A stretch of 35,408 nucleotides of DNA from contig JAFGTD010000248.1 of the NCBI GenBank assembly GCA_016934295.1, forward strand, positions 1-35,408, written 5' to 3'. The position numbers were made by a program, and so were the translations under genes. Below, piece by piece: positions 8,703 to 16,122 of this stretch. Origin of the DNA: Acidobacteriota bacterium (GTDB lineage: Bacteria; Acidobacteriota; UBA6911). The notes under the pieces were generated by a model. That model was not told the DNA's origin. It did no database searches and worked only from the letters and a program-made list of their open reading frames with translations. Numbering within the stretch: position 1 is the first letter of the stretch; each line of letters begins with the position of its first letter.

Positions 8703-8831
8703 CCTGTGACTCCGGGTGAGTTTTCAGGGTCGGTATCGGAATCGGTGTTAAAAGCTCGACCCCGATACCGATTCCGACCCCGACGCCGATAGATTCCCGG
8801 CCCAGCTTTTTGCTTCGAAAAGAGTCACAGG
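8703..8831 (+). mobile_element. MITE-like element, copy 1 (10-base terminal inverted repeats)
   Basis: The element starts CCTGTGACTC (8703-8712) and ends GAGTCACAGG (8822-8831), perfect 10-base inverted termini around 109 bases. The interior has TCGG-xx hexamer runs (TCGGTATCGGAATCGG and, inverted, CCGATACCGATTCCGACC) that would fold into a long hairpin around TTAAAAGCTCGA. There is no coding capacity. A second, clearly homologous copy lies inverted at 19202-19340. Whether it moves by a transposase in trans is inference; no target-site duplication is obvious. Confidence 0.6.
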
Positions 8832-8837
8832 CCGGGA

Positions 8838-8890
8838 GAACGTTAAAACGTTCGACGTTGAACGTTTAACGTTAAACGTTGGAACGTTTT
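8838..8890. repeat. AACGTT-rich repeat cluster
   Basis: Between 8838 and 8890 the hexamer AACGTT or a one-base variant recurs seven or more times, within a run such as AACGTTTAACGTTAAACGTT. It directly abuts the MITE-like element and ends about 45 bases before the next start codon. The palindromic units could act as binding sites or form hairpins, but similar strings are common dispersed repeats, so no regulatory claim is made. Confidence 0.5.
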
Positions 8891-8933
8891 ATATAAGGTT
8901 ATAAAAAGATCTTTTACAGCGAGGATGTAAAGA

Positions 8934-9974
8934 ATGCGATTCAGCCCACAAGGTCTTGCAACCGCCATCGGCAGCTTCCCGCATCGGGAGCCGGAGGCGG
9001 CCTGCGAATTGATTTTGAAACATATTCCGGAAATCCCGATCTGGCCGCAGCTGCCCAATGCCGATTTTCGCGAGCAGATGGAAATTCAGTACAGCGAAGG
9101 AATGCCCTGCGTTGTAGTGGATGAAGAGAAAGAGAGGATATATTTCGAAACGGGGGGCGATCCGACCGGGGAACTGGAAAAGTTTTACGAGAATGTGGTG
9201 GAGGAAAATCTGGATTACTTCCGCATTTCCCCGGAGTACAGCCGCGGCCTTTACCACATGGAAGAGAAGCTTTCTTCGATGGACCTTTCCTCCGTTCAAT
9301 TTCTAAAATGCCATGTGACGGGTCCGTTGACATTCGGTTTGAGCAAGACGGATGAAAACAAGAGGTCGATTTATTATAATGAGATCTTCCGCGATGTGGT
9401 GGTCAAGGGCATTGCATTGAAGGCCCGGTGGTTGCTCCAAAAATTTCATCCGCTGGGATGCCGTCAGATCTGTTTTGTTGATGAGCCTATCTTCTCCGCT
9501 TTCGGTTCTTCCACCTATGTAAGTCTTCAGCGATCCGATGTCGTCGACTGCCTCGGGGAGGTGGTCGAGGCTATCCATAAAGAAGGGGCGCTTGCAGGCG
9601 CGCACTGTTGCGGCAACACGGAATGGACAATCCTCATCGATGCGGGTGTGGATATTATGAGTTTCGACGCATTCGGCTACGGCGAAACCATCGGATACTA
9701 TGCGGATCGGATCAAGGATTTTCTGGGCAATGGAGGCGTCCTTGCCTGCGGGATGGTGCCTACATCGGAAATGATACGAGAGCAGACGCCGGATTCTCTG
9801 GTGCAGAAGCTGGATGCATTTGTAAAAAACCTGGTCTCCAAAGGGATTGACGAGAATCTTATTGTGCAGCAGTGCCTGCTGACACCCAGCTGCGGCACGG
9901 GATCTCTGACAGTGGCGCTTGCCGAAGAAATATTCCAGAAGCTGTCGGATGTCAGCCGGTTGATCCGGAAGTAA
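8934..9974 (+). CDS. Core MetE-type (folate-independent) methionine synthase, MesB-like
   Basis: A 346-residue protein corresponding to the catalytic barrel of cobalamin-independent methionine synthase (UROD/MetE-like superfamily) without the N-terminal MetE half. Candidate zinc ligands are H224 and C226 in AHCCGN, D245 in SFDAFGYG (Glu in MetE), and C320 in LTPSCGTG. The opening GLATAIGSFPHREPEAA is typical of the barrel start. Single-domain core-MetE/MesB proteins of Wood-Ljungdahl anaerobes are known to use a methylated corrinoid protein, not methyl-folate, as donor to homocysteine. The location between cooC and cooS supports that role, which remains inference here. The family also includes other methyltransferases, so the substrate is not certain. 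The ATG at 8934 gives the expected N-terminus; the ribosome site is weak. Confidence 0.75.
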   Translation: MRFSPQGLATAIGSFPHREPEAACELILKHIPEIPIWPQLPNADFREQMEIQYSEGMPCVVVDEEKERIYFETGGDPTGELEKFYENVVEENLDYFRISPEYSRGLYHMEEKLSSMDLSSVQFLKCHVTGPLTFGLSKTDENKRSIYYNEIFRDVVVKGIALKARWLLQKFHPLGCRQICFVDEPIFSAFGSSTYVSLQRSDVVDCLGEVVEAIHKEGALAGAHCCGNTEWTILIDAGVDIMSFDAFGYGETIGYYADRIKDFLGNGGVLACGMVPTSEMIREQTPDSLVQKLDAFVKNLVSKGIDENLIVQQCLLTPSCGTGSLTVALAEEIFQKLSDVSRLIRK

Positions 9975-10041
9975 TCATGTATTTTGGGTGCTTTAGAAGA
10001 AATATGGCGGCAATAGGGTTAATTTATATCGGGAAACAGCT

Positions 10042-10521
10042 TTGAAACGCATATATTGCATCGTTGAGAAATGCCTGGCCTGCAGGTCCTGCGAGATCGC
10101 CTGTGCGGTCGCGCACTCCGGAGTCGAAAGAGTCGAGGATGCGGTTAAAATACGTCCGTTGCCCAAACACCGAATCCGCGTGGAAAGCATCGGCGACCGG
10201 AACACGCCTCAAGGAATTCGATCGATCGCCCTGCAATGCCGGCACTGCGAGGATCCCCTCTGCGCCCAGGCCTGCATAACGGGCGGCATTTCACGGGACC
10301 CCGAAACGGGGGCTATTGTAAACAATCCGGACAAGTGTGTAGCCTGCTGGTCCTGCATTATGGTCTGTCCCTTCGGCGTCATCGTCAGATACGAGGATTG
10401 CCGTCGAGCCGTGAAATGCGATCATTGCGCGGACCGGGACGAACCGGCATGCGTGGAAGCATGCCCGACCCGAGCAATACTTTACTGCGAAGCGGAAGAC
10501 GCTCCTATTCCGGTGGAATGA
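10042..10521 (+). CDS. cooF: CooF-like four-cluster ferredoxin (CODH electron-transfer subunit)
   Basis: A 159-residue polyferredoxin with cysteine groups typical of the DmsB/HycB/CooF family: CLACRSCEIAC near residues 10-20, CRHCEDPLCAQAC, CVACWSCIMVCPFG, and CDHCADRDEPACVEACP. Together these give four [4Fe-4S] sites. In CODH clusters CooF accepts electrons from CooS and passes them to a partner, here most likely the adjacent flavoprotein. No ATG is available at the conserved N-terminus, so the TTG at 10042 (MKRIYCIVEKCLAC) is the likely start; GGGAAAC at 10031-10037 is a weak ribosome site. The stop is followed within 5 bases by the next start codon, indicating tight coupling. Confidence 0.88.
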   Translation: MKRIYCIVEKCLACRSCEIACAVAHSGVERVEDAVKIRPLPKHRIRVESIGDRNTPQGIRSIALQCRHCEDPLCAQACITGGISRDPETGAIVNNPDKCVACWSCIMVCPFGVIVRYEDCRRAVKCDHCADRDEPACVEACPTRAILYCEAEDAPIPVE

Positions 10522-10526
10522 CATTT

Positions 10527-11822
10527 ATGAAGATTGTGATTATCGGCAACAGCGCAGCCAGCACGGCCGCGATCGAGACCATCCGGGCCGAGGATAAGGA
10601 TAGTTCTATAGTCCAGATCAGCGAGGAAAGACATCCCCTCTATTCCAGGTGCCTTCTCAGCTACTACTTGGCGGATAAGATAGACAAGAACGGTCTTGCC
10701 TATCGCAGCGCCGATTTTCACAAGAAGATGGACGTGCAGTTGCATCCGGGCAGATGCGTCGAGGAAGTGGACCCCGCAGGGCAGAAGGTTACGTGTTCGG
10801 ACGGAAGCGCCCATTCCTTTGACAGGCTGCTGATTGCCACGGGGAGTTCTGCGAAGATACCGGACAATATACCAGAAACGCTCAGGGGTGTGTTCGTCCT
10901 GCGAACAGTAGCGGATGCCGAAGCCATTAAACAGAAGCTGTCCGGGGCGAAAAAGGCGGTTGTTCTCGGCGGAGGTCTCGTCGGCATGCGGGCGGCGGAC
11001 GCCCTTTGTCGGGCGGGACTCAAGGTGTTTGTCGTCATTGGGTCGAACCGTATCCTTTCCCGGATGATCGATTACGAGGCGGCCCGGATTGTGGGAACCA
11101 GGGTCAGGGACAACGATATCGAAGTGATGACCGGCTCTGATGTTTCCGAAGTCCTGCACAAGGACGGGAATGTCGTCGGCGTTGTGACGGATAACGGTCT
11201 GATGCTGGATTGTGAAATCCTGATCGTGGCGAAAAGCGTCCGGGCCAACACCGGATTGATTCGGAATACGGATATCAAGACCCGGCGGGGCATAGAAACC
11301 AACGCTTCCATGCAGACAAACTACGAGAATATCTATGCCGCCGGAGATGTTGCGGAGACCTTCGATATCACGACCGAAGAATATACCGTCAACGCTCTAT
11401 GGACCTGCGCCGTGCAGCAGGGCAGGATCGCCGGGCAAAATATCGCCCGGCGGGACGCCGCAGGAATCCCGGCAAAGTATGCCGGGTCGGTTGCAATGAA
11501 CTCTTTGAATTTCTGGGGCATCCCCATCATTTCATTCGGCGTCACCGTGCCGGAAGACGAGTCGCGGTACACGATCCTGAAAGACAGCCGGCCCGAACAG
11601 AATGTCTATAAGAAAATAGTCATCGCGGACAACAGGATCAAAGGTCTTATATTGGTGGGACGGATAGCCAACGCCGGTGTGCTCTTCTCGCTGGTTCAGA
11701 ATAAGATGGATGTTGCTCCATTTATGGATCAACTGCTCGGCGACCGCTTTAATTTCGGTCATGTTGTCCGGCATGGCGGCAAACCGGTACTGGAGAAATA
11801 TTACAGGGGACTGAGTACGTAG
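10527..11822 (+). CDS. CODH-associated FAD/NAD(P) oxidoreductase (FNOR)
   Basis: A 431-residue class-I pyridine nucleotide-disulfide oxidoreductase-like flavoprotein. It has an N-terminal FAD motif (MKIVIIGNSAASTAAIETI), a second NAD-binding motif (AVVLGGGLVGMRAADALCRAG), and the FAD-binding NIYAAGDVAE. The HPLYSRCLLSYYL segment resembles the CoA-disulfide reductase/NADH oxidase branch. Next to cooF and cooS this matches the known CooF-FNOR type of CODH cluster, where the protein is thought to couple CO oxidation to NAD(P) reduction. Of two possible starts I prefer ATG 10527, since GGTGGAA at 10512-10518 lies about 8 bases upstream; ATG 10518 overlaps the cooF stop. Substrate and direction are not shown by the sequence. 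Confidence 0.86.
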   Translation: MKIVIIGNSAASTAAIETIRAEDKDSSIVQISEERHPLYSRCLLSYYLADKIDKNGLAYRSADFHKKMDVQLHPGRCVEEVDPAGQKVTCSDGSAHSFDRLLIATGSSAKIPDNIPETLRGVFVLRTVADAEAIKQKLSGAKKAVVLGGGLVGMRAADALCRAGLKVFVVIGSNRILSRMIDYEAARIVGTRVRDNDIEVMTGSDVSEVLHKDGNVVGVVTDNGLMLDCEILIVAKSVRANTGLIRNTDIKTRRGIETNASMQTNYENIYAAGDVAETFDITTEEYTVNALWTCAVQQGRIAGQNIARRDAAGIPAKYAGSVAMNSLNFWGIPIISFGVTVPEDESRYTILKDSRPEQNVYKKIVIADNRIKGLILVGRIANAGVLFSLVQNKMDVAPFMDQLLGDRFNFGHVVRHGGKPVLEKYYRGLST

Positions 11823-11865
11823 CGGGATTCATTATCAGCGTCTTTGATGACTTTTGGGTACGTTT

Positions 11866-13761
11866 ATGACTGAAATAAATTCAAGCAGGAAAATGGAAAC
11901 CGTATGGGATCGTTCCGAGCAGCAGGAGCCGCGCTGCGGCTTCGGCGAAATGGGCATCTGCTGCCGCATGTGCCATATGGGGCCCTGCCGTATCGATCCT
12001 TTCGGACAGGGAGCGAAACTGGGAGTTTGCGGGGCGAACGCGGAACTGATCGTTGCACGGAACTTCTGCCGGATGGTTGCCGGAGGTGCCGCCGCACACT
12101 CGGACCATGGACGGTCGGTGGCGAGAACACTGCTTCTGGCGGCAAAAAACCCTGAATCGGGGTACGCAGTGAAGGACGGGAACAAGCTGGCCAAGGTGGC
12201 GGGCATCCTTGGCATAGACCCCGGGAATAAGACGAAAGAGGAAATAGCCGCTGCCGTTGCCGAAAAAGCGCTCTCCGAATTCGGCCGGCAGGAAGGAGAG
12301 CTCTCTTTTATCAAGCAGGCGCCGGAGGCGCGCCAGGCTCTGTGGCGGGGGCTCAATATCGTCCCGCGTGGAATAGACCGTGAAATTGTGGAGATGATGC
12401 ACCGGACTACCATGGGCGTGGACCAGGAGCATAAAAATCTAATGCTTCACGCTTCGAGAACGGCGCTGGCGGACGGCTGGGGCGGGTCGATGATCGCGAC
12501 CGAACTCCAGGATGTTTTGTTCGGGACACCGTCTCCCGTTCGGGGGCAGGTGAACCTGGGCGTGCTGTCGGAAACGGATGTGAATGTCGTAGTCCACGGG
12601 CATGAACCGGTGTTGTCGGAAATGCTGGTACTGGCGGCCCGGGATCCCGACATGCTCAAGCTTGCCGAATCGCAGGGCGCTTCGGGGATCAATCTCGCCG
12701 GAATCTGCTGCACGGCCAACGAGGTTCTGCTGCGGCACGGGCTTCCCATCGCGGGCAATATACTCCAGCAGGAACTTGCCGTCGCGACGGGGGCCGTGGA
12801 TGCCATGGTCGTGGATGTGCAGTGCATCATGCCTTCGCTGCCGTCGGCCAGCAAATGTTTCCACACCCATCTCATTACAACGTCTCCAAAGGGGAAGATC
12901 GAGGGCGCGAGGCACTACGACATTGAAGCGGAGAATGCCCTGCATAGCGCGCGGGAAATCGTCCGGGAAGCAATCCTGAATTTTCCCAACCGCGGGAATA
13001 CCGAAATCCCGCAGGAAAAAATGGACCTGGTGGCGGGATTCAGCCACGAGGCCATTCACTACATGCTGGGCGGAAGATTCCGCGGTTCCTATGCCCCTCT
13101 GAACGACAACATTATAAACGGGCGGATCAAAGGCGTGGCCGGCGTCGTAGGATGCTGCAATCCCAAAGTGCCCTACGACAGGGAACATGTCGATCTTGTC
13201 GGGGAACTGATCGCAAACGACATCCTGGTTGTGCAGACCGGGTGCTCCGCCATCAGCTGCGCCAAGGCCGGTTTCCTGGTTCCCGATACGGCCCACAAGG
13301 TTGCCGGCAAGGGATTGACCGAGGTATGCGAGGCTGTCGGCATGCCTCCGGTTCTGCATTCCGGATCCTGTGTCGACAACAGTCGTATCCTTGTCGCATT
13401 GTCGGAAATGGTCAAAGCCGGCGGGCTCGGCAGCGATATCAGCGATCTGCCTGTTGCCGGGGCGGCGCCGGAGTGGATGAGCGAAAAAGCCATCTCCATC
13501 GGCCATTACTTTGTAAGCTCCGGTGTTTTTACCGTATTCGGTGTGGGGCTTCCCGTTTCGGGCAGCGAGACATTCGCCCGTCATATCTTTGAAGAGTTCG
13601 AGGCAATCCTGGGAGGCAAGTGGGCGGTCGAGCCCGATGCCGGGAAAATGGCGGGATTGATTATCGACCACATCAACGGGAAGCGGGAAAAACTCGGTAT
13701 CGGCAAGGCCAGGGAGCGTGTCCTTTTCGATATGGAAATGAGAAGAAATCTGGCGGTGTAA
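11866..13761 (+). CDS. cooS: Anaerobic Ni-Fe carbon monoxide dehydrogenase, catalytic subunit
   Basis: This subunit interconverts CO and CO2 at the Ni-Fe-S C-cluster and supplies CO to acetyl-CoA synthase. The 631-residue length is normal. The N-terminus carries the B/D-cluster cysteines (CGFGEMGICCRMCHMGPCRI) and the His-rich AHSDHGRSVA. C-cluster ligand regions are visible: VVVHGHEP, GICCTANE (C281/C282), DVQCIMPSL (C320), VVGCCNPK (C430/C431), TGCSAISC (C460), and GSCVDNSR (C502). The ATG at 11866 gives the usual MTEIN start; the ribosome site is weak, so the TTG at 11854 cannot be excluded. Three bases separate its stop from acsB, so the bifunctional CODH/ACS is made from one message. In acetogens the same subunit is named acsA. 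Confidence 0.96.
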   Translation: MTEINSSRKMETVWDRSEQQEPRCGFGEMGICCRMCHMGPCRIDPFGQGAKLGVCGANAELIVARNFCRMVAGGAAAHSDHGRSVARTLLLAAKNPESGYAVKDGNKLAKVAGILGIDPGNKTKEEIAAAVAEKALSEFGRQEGELSFIKQAPEARQALWRGLNIVPRGIDREIVEMMHRTTMGVDQEHKNLMLHASRTALADGWGGSMIATELQDVLFGTPSPVRGQVNLGVLSETDVNVVVHGHEPVLSEMLVLAARDPDMLKLAESQGASGINLAGICCTANEVLLRHGLPIAGNILQQELAVATGAVDAMVVDVQCIMPSLPSASKCFHTHLITTSPKGKIEGARHYDIEAENALHSAREIVREAILNFPNRGNTEIPQEKMDLVAGFSHEAIHYMLGGRFRGSYAPLNDNIINGRIKGVAGVVGCCNPKVPYDREHVDLVGELIANDILVVQTGCSAISCAKAGFLVPDTAHKVAGKGLTEVCEAVGMPPVLHSGSCVDNSRILVALSEMVKAGGLGSDISDLPVAGAAPEWMSEKAISIGHYFVSSGVFTVFGVGLPVSGSETFARHIFEEFEAILGGKWAVEPDAGKMAGLIIDHINGKREKLGIGKARERVLFDMEMRRNLAV

Positions 13762-13764
13762 AAT

Positions 13765-15969
13765 ATGTCAAAAATTATTGCAACCAAAGCGATCCGGGGC
13801 GCCCACGAACTGGTGAAACGCGCGGAGAAGGAACTGGCGCAGGCTGTCGAGGAAAAGGGGCCCGATACACGGGTGGAATTCCCCAATACCGCCTACTACC
13901 TGCCCATCTCCCACGGCATATTGGGATTGAATATCGAAACCCTGGGAGGGCTCCATGAATTGCTTGCGGAAGCCAAAAAACTTCTACCGCCGATCCCGGG
14001 GGATACGCTGTGGCTGCCGTATCTGGGCAACACGCTCGATGCCGGGATGGCCGCCCTTTTCGCGGACGAAATCATTGAAGCAATAAAATATACGCAGGAT
14101 CCGCTGCCGTACCTGACTGAGCTGAATCCCTCGGACGGACGGCTCTGGCTGGGGGCGGCGAACGATGTCATTTTGAGAGAAAGGGGCATTGAATTCGTGG
14201 ACGGAACCGCGCCGGGATTCGCGGCCTGCGTGGGATGCTGCCCGAGCAACGAAATTGCGGTTAGTGTCGCCCGGGAACTGCAGGAGAAAAATCTTTATGT
14301 TTTCATGTCCGCCGGCAACGACGGCAGGTCCATGGCGCATCAACTCGAAGAGGAGGGCATCGAGATGGGATGGGAAACCCGTCTCGTTCCTTTCGGCGAA
14401 GACGTAACCGCAACCATACATGCGTTGGGGTTTGCCACACGCGCCGCACTTTCATTCGGCGGGGCGCGGCCCGGAGACTACGACCGCATCCTGCGCTATA
14501 ACAAAAACAGGGTATTTGCCTTCGTTCTCGCCTTCGGTCCCGTGGACGACCTCAAGCACGCCCAGGCGGCAGGCGCCATCAACTTCGGATTTCCCGCCAT
14601 TGCTGAAACCGATATCGGCCGGATACTTCCCAGCGGAATCTGCACCTACGAACATGTCGTATCTCCCGTAGAGCCGGATAAGATCGTGGCGAAGGCCATC
14701 GAGGTCCGGGGTCTCAAGGTTACCGTTTCCAAGGTTCCCATCCCCGTTCCCTACGGTCCCGCTTTCCAGGGGGAGCGCGTCCGTGCGAAGGATACGAGCG
14801 CGGAACTGGGAGGGTCCACCCTGCCCGGGTTTGAATTCGTAACATCGAAGGACCTGGATGAAGTAGAGGACGGCAGGATTGAAGTGATCGGGCCGGAGAT
14901 TGACGATATCGAAGAGGGGGCGTCCCTGCCCGTCGGGATATGGGTGGAGGTCGCCGGAAGAGAAATGCAGGAGGATTTCGAGCCCATTCTGGAACGCCAG
15001 ATCCACGATTTGATCAACGGCGCCCACAGCATTTTCCACATGGGGCAGCGGGACATCAACTGGATCCGGATCAGCAGGGAAGCCAAGGAGAAGGGCTTCA
15101 AATTCAAACACCTGGGTTCCATCCTTCATGCCAAACTCCACGGCGAATACGGCAAGGTTTTCGACAAGCTGCAGGTGAAAATCTATACCAGGGAGAAAGA
15201 GGTTTTGGAGCTTCTCGATCAGGTGCGTGCCGTTTATCGGCAGCGGGACGCCCGCCTCGCGGACATGACCGACGAGTCGGTAGAGACCTATTATTCCTGC
15301 GCGCTCTGCCAGTCCTTTGCCCCGAACCATGTGTGCATCATTACGCCCGAACGCTCCGGTCTCTGCGGCAGCTATAACTGGCTGGACGGCAAGGCGGCCC
15401 ATAAGATCAATCCAACGGGGCCGAACCAGCCGGTAAACAAAGGGGCGGTGATCGATCCGGTCAAAGGGCAGTGGCAGGGTGTCAACGAATTCGTCTATAA
15501 CAGCTCGCACAAGAGCCTGGAAATTTTTAACGCCTACAGCATTATTGAATACCCGATGACCTCGTGCGGCTGTTTCGAGTGCATTTCATGCCTGCTGCCG
15601 TCGACCAACGGCATCATGGTTGTCTATCGCGAGTTCCCCGATATGACTCCTGTCGGAATGAAGTTTTCCACGCTGGCCGGTACGGTGGGAGGCGGCGTCC
15701 AGACGCCCGGATTTATCGGCCACAGCAAGCACTATATCGGGAGCCGAAAATTCATCCTGCCGGAAGGAGGGGCCGGCCGGATTGTCTGGATGAACTCCCG
15801 GCTCAAGGAGGAAATGGCGCCGGTACTGAAAAAGATCGGAGAGGAAAAGGGGATTGAAGACTTCTACGGCATGATCGCCGATGAGACGGTGGCGACGACG
15901 GAAGAAGAAGTGCTCGAATACATAACGAAGGTGAATCATCCGGCACTGGCGATGCCGTCGCTCTTTTAA
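13765..15969 (+). CDS. acsB: Acetyl-CoA synthase catalytic subunit (CODH/ACS alpha)
   Basis: AcsB condenses CO, a methyl group from the corrinoid iron-sulfur protein, and CoA into acetyl-CoA at the Ni-Ni-[4Fe-4S] A-cluster. The 734-residue protein has the full set of A-cluster ligands with the family spacing: C512, C515, C524 and C534 (CALC...C...C), and the distal-nickel C601-G602-C603 in SCGCFEC. The N-terminal domain that meets CooS is present (MSKIIATKAIRGAHELV...). The gene starts 3 bases after cooS and looks intact to the TAA at 15967-15969. Its usual partners acsC/acsD do not follow directly; an antisense block begins right after the stop. No terminator is visible. Confidence 0.97.
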   Translation: MSKIIATKAIRGAHELVKRAEKELAQAVEEKGPDTRVEFPNTAYYLPISHGILGLNIETLGGLHELLAEAKKLLPPIPGDTLWLPYLGNTLDAGMAALFADEIIEAIKYTQDPLPYLTELNPSDGRLWLGAANDVILRERGIEFVDGTAPGFAACVGCCPSNEIAVSVARELQEKNLYVFMSAGNDGRSMAHQLEEEGIEMGWETRLVPFGEDVTATIHALGFATRAALSFGGARPGDYDRILRYNKNRVFAFVLAFGPVDDLKHAQAAGAINFGFPAIAETDIGRILPSGICTYEHVVSPVEPDKIVAKAIEVRGLKVTVSKVPIPVPYGPAFQGERVRAKDTSAELGGSTLPGFEFVTSKDLDEVEDGRIEVIGPEIDDIEEGASLPVGIWVEVAGREMQEDFEPILERQIHDLINGAHSIFHMGQRDINWIRISREAKEKGFKFKHLGSILHAKLHGEYGKVFDKLQVKIYTREKEVLELLDQVRAVYRQRDARLADMTDESVETYYSCALCQSFAPNHVCIITPERSGLCGSYNWLDGKAAHKINPTGPNQPVNKGAVIDPVKGQWQGVNEFVYNSSHKSLEIFNAYSIIEYPMTSCGCFECISCLLPSTNGIMVVYREFPDMTPVGMKFSTLAGTVGGGVQTPGFIGHSKHYIGSRKFILPEGGAGRIVWMNSRLKEEMAPVLKKIGEEKGIEDFYGMIADETVATTEEEVLEYITKVNHPALAMPSLF

Positions 15970-16079
15970 CAGATTAAAGTGTAAGGGTTGACGGCATAGC
16001 CCGGGATATCACCATCTCACAGAAAAACGGTTTCGGCGGTGGCCGCCCCCACGTCAACGCCGGCCACCAACATACTCAT
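15970..16079 (-). pseudogene. Remnant of a BadF/HgdC-type activator ATPase (archerase), N-terminal fragment
   Basis: Reading on the reverse strand from an ATG at 16079, with a good ribosome site (GGGGAAAGAGG) just upstream, the translation is MSMLVAGVDVGAATAETVFL and then a TGA at 16017-16019. Without that stop the frame continues DGDIPGYAVNPYTLIC, so the archerase-like pattern (V-DVG-A-T at the phosphate-binding loop, then D-G-x-I-x-GYAVNP) persists to about residue 31 before it ends at the acsB stop. Activator ATPases of 2-hydroxyacyl-CoA dehydratases are about 260 residues and start this way. The position, 43 bases after the dehydratase-like pair and on the same strand, is where the activator gene is often found. 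I interpret it as a gene truncated by a rearrangement and further broken by a nonsense mutation. It is far too short to be functional. Confidence 0.7.
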
Positions 16080-16122
16080 ACCTCTTTCCCCGGTGCCTTT
16101 GGCACTTTCTATAAATGCCACC

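Noticed and set aside
8568-8792. 74-codon frame after cooC
   Set aside because: It translates dispersed tandem-repeat DNA (KPEVRSQKPEV) and the MITE-like element; no real protein is expected.
8577-8890. Possible CRISPR array in the repeat-rich spacer
   Set aside because: Units are short, irregular and contiguous; there are no constant 24-40-base repeats with unique spacers, and no cas genes.
12439-13671. Reverse-strand frame of 410 codons across cooS
   Set aside because: The long open frame is caused by codon bias of cooS on the other strand; its translation is His/Arg/Gly-rich and unlike any family, whereas cooS carries every metal-ligand motif.
14452-15510. Reverse-strand frame of 352 codons across acsB
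   Set aside because: It is an antisense shadow of an intact acsB with all A-cluster ligands.
16017-16019. TGA in the archerase-like fragment read as selenocysteine
   Set aside because: The position corresponds to a non-catalytic surface turn in the family, the protein ends shortly afterwards anyway, and no insertion hairpin is evident; a nonsense mutation is simpler.
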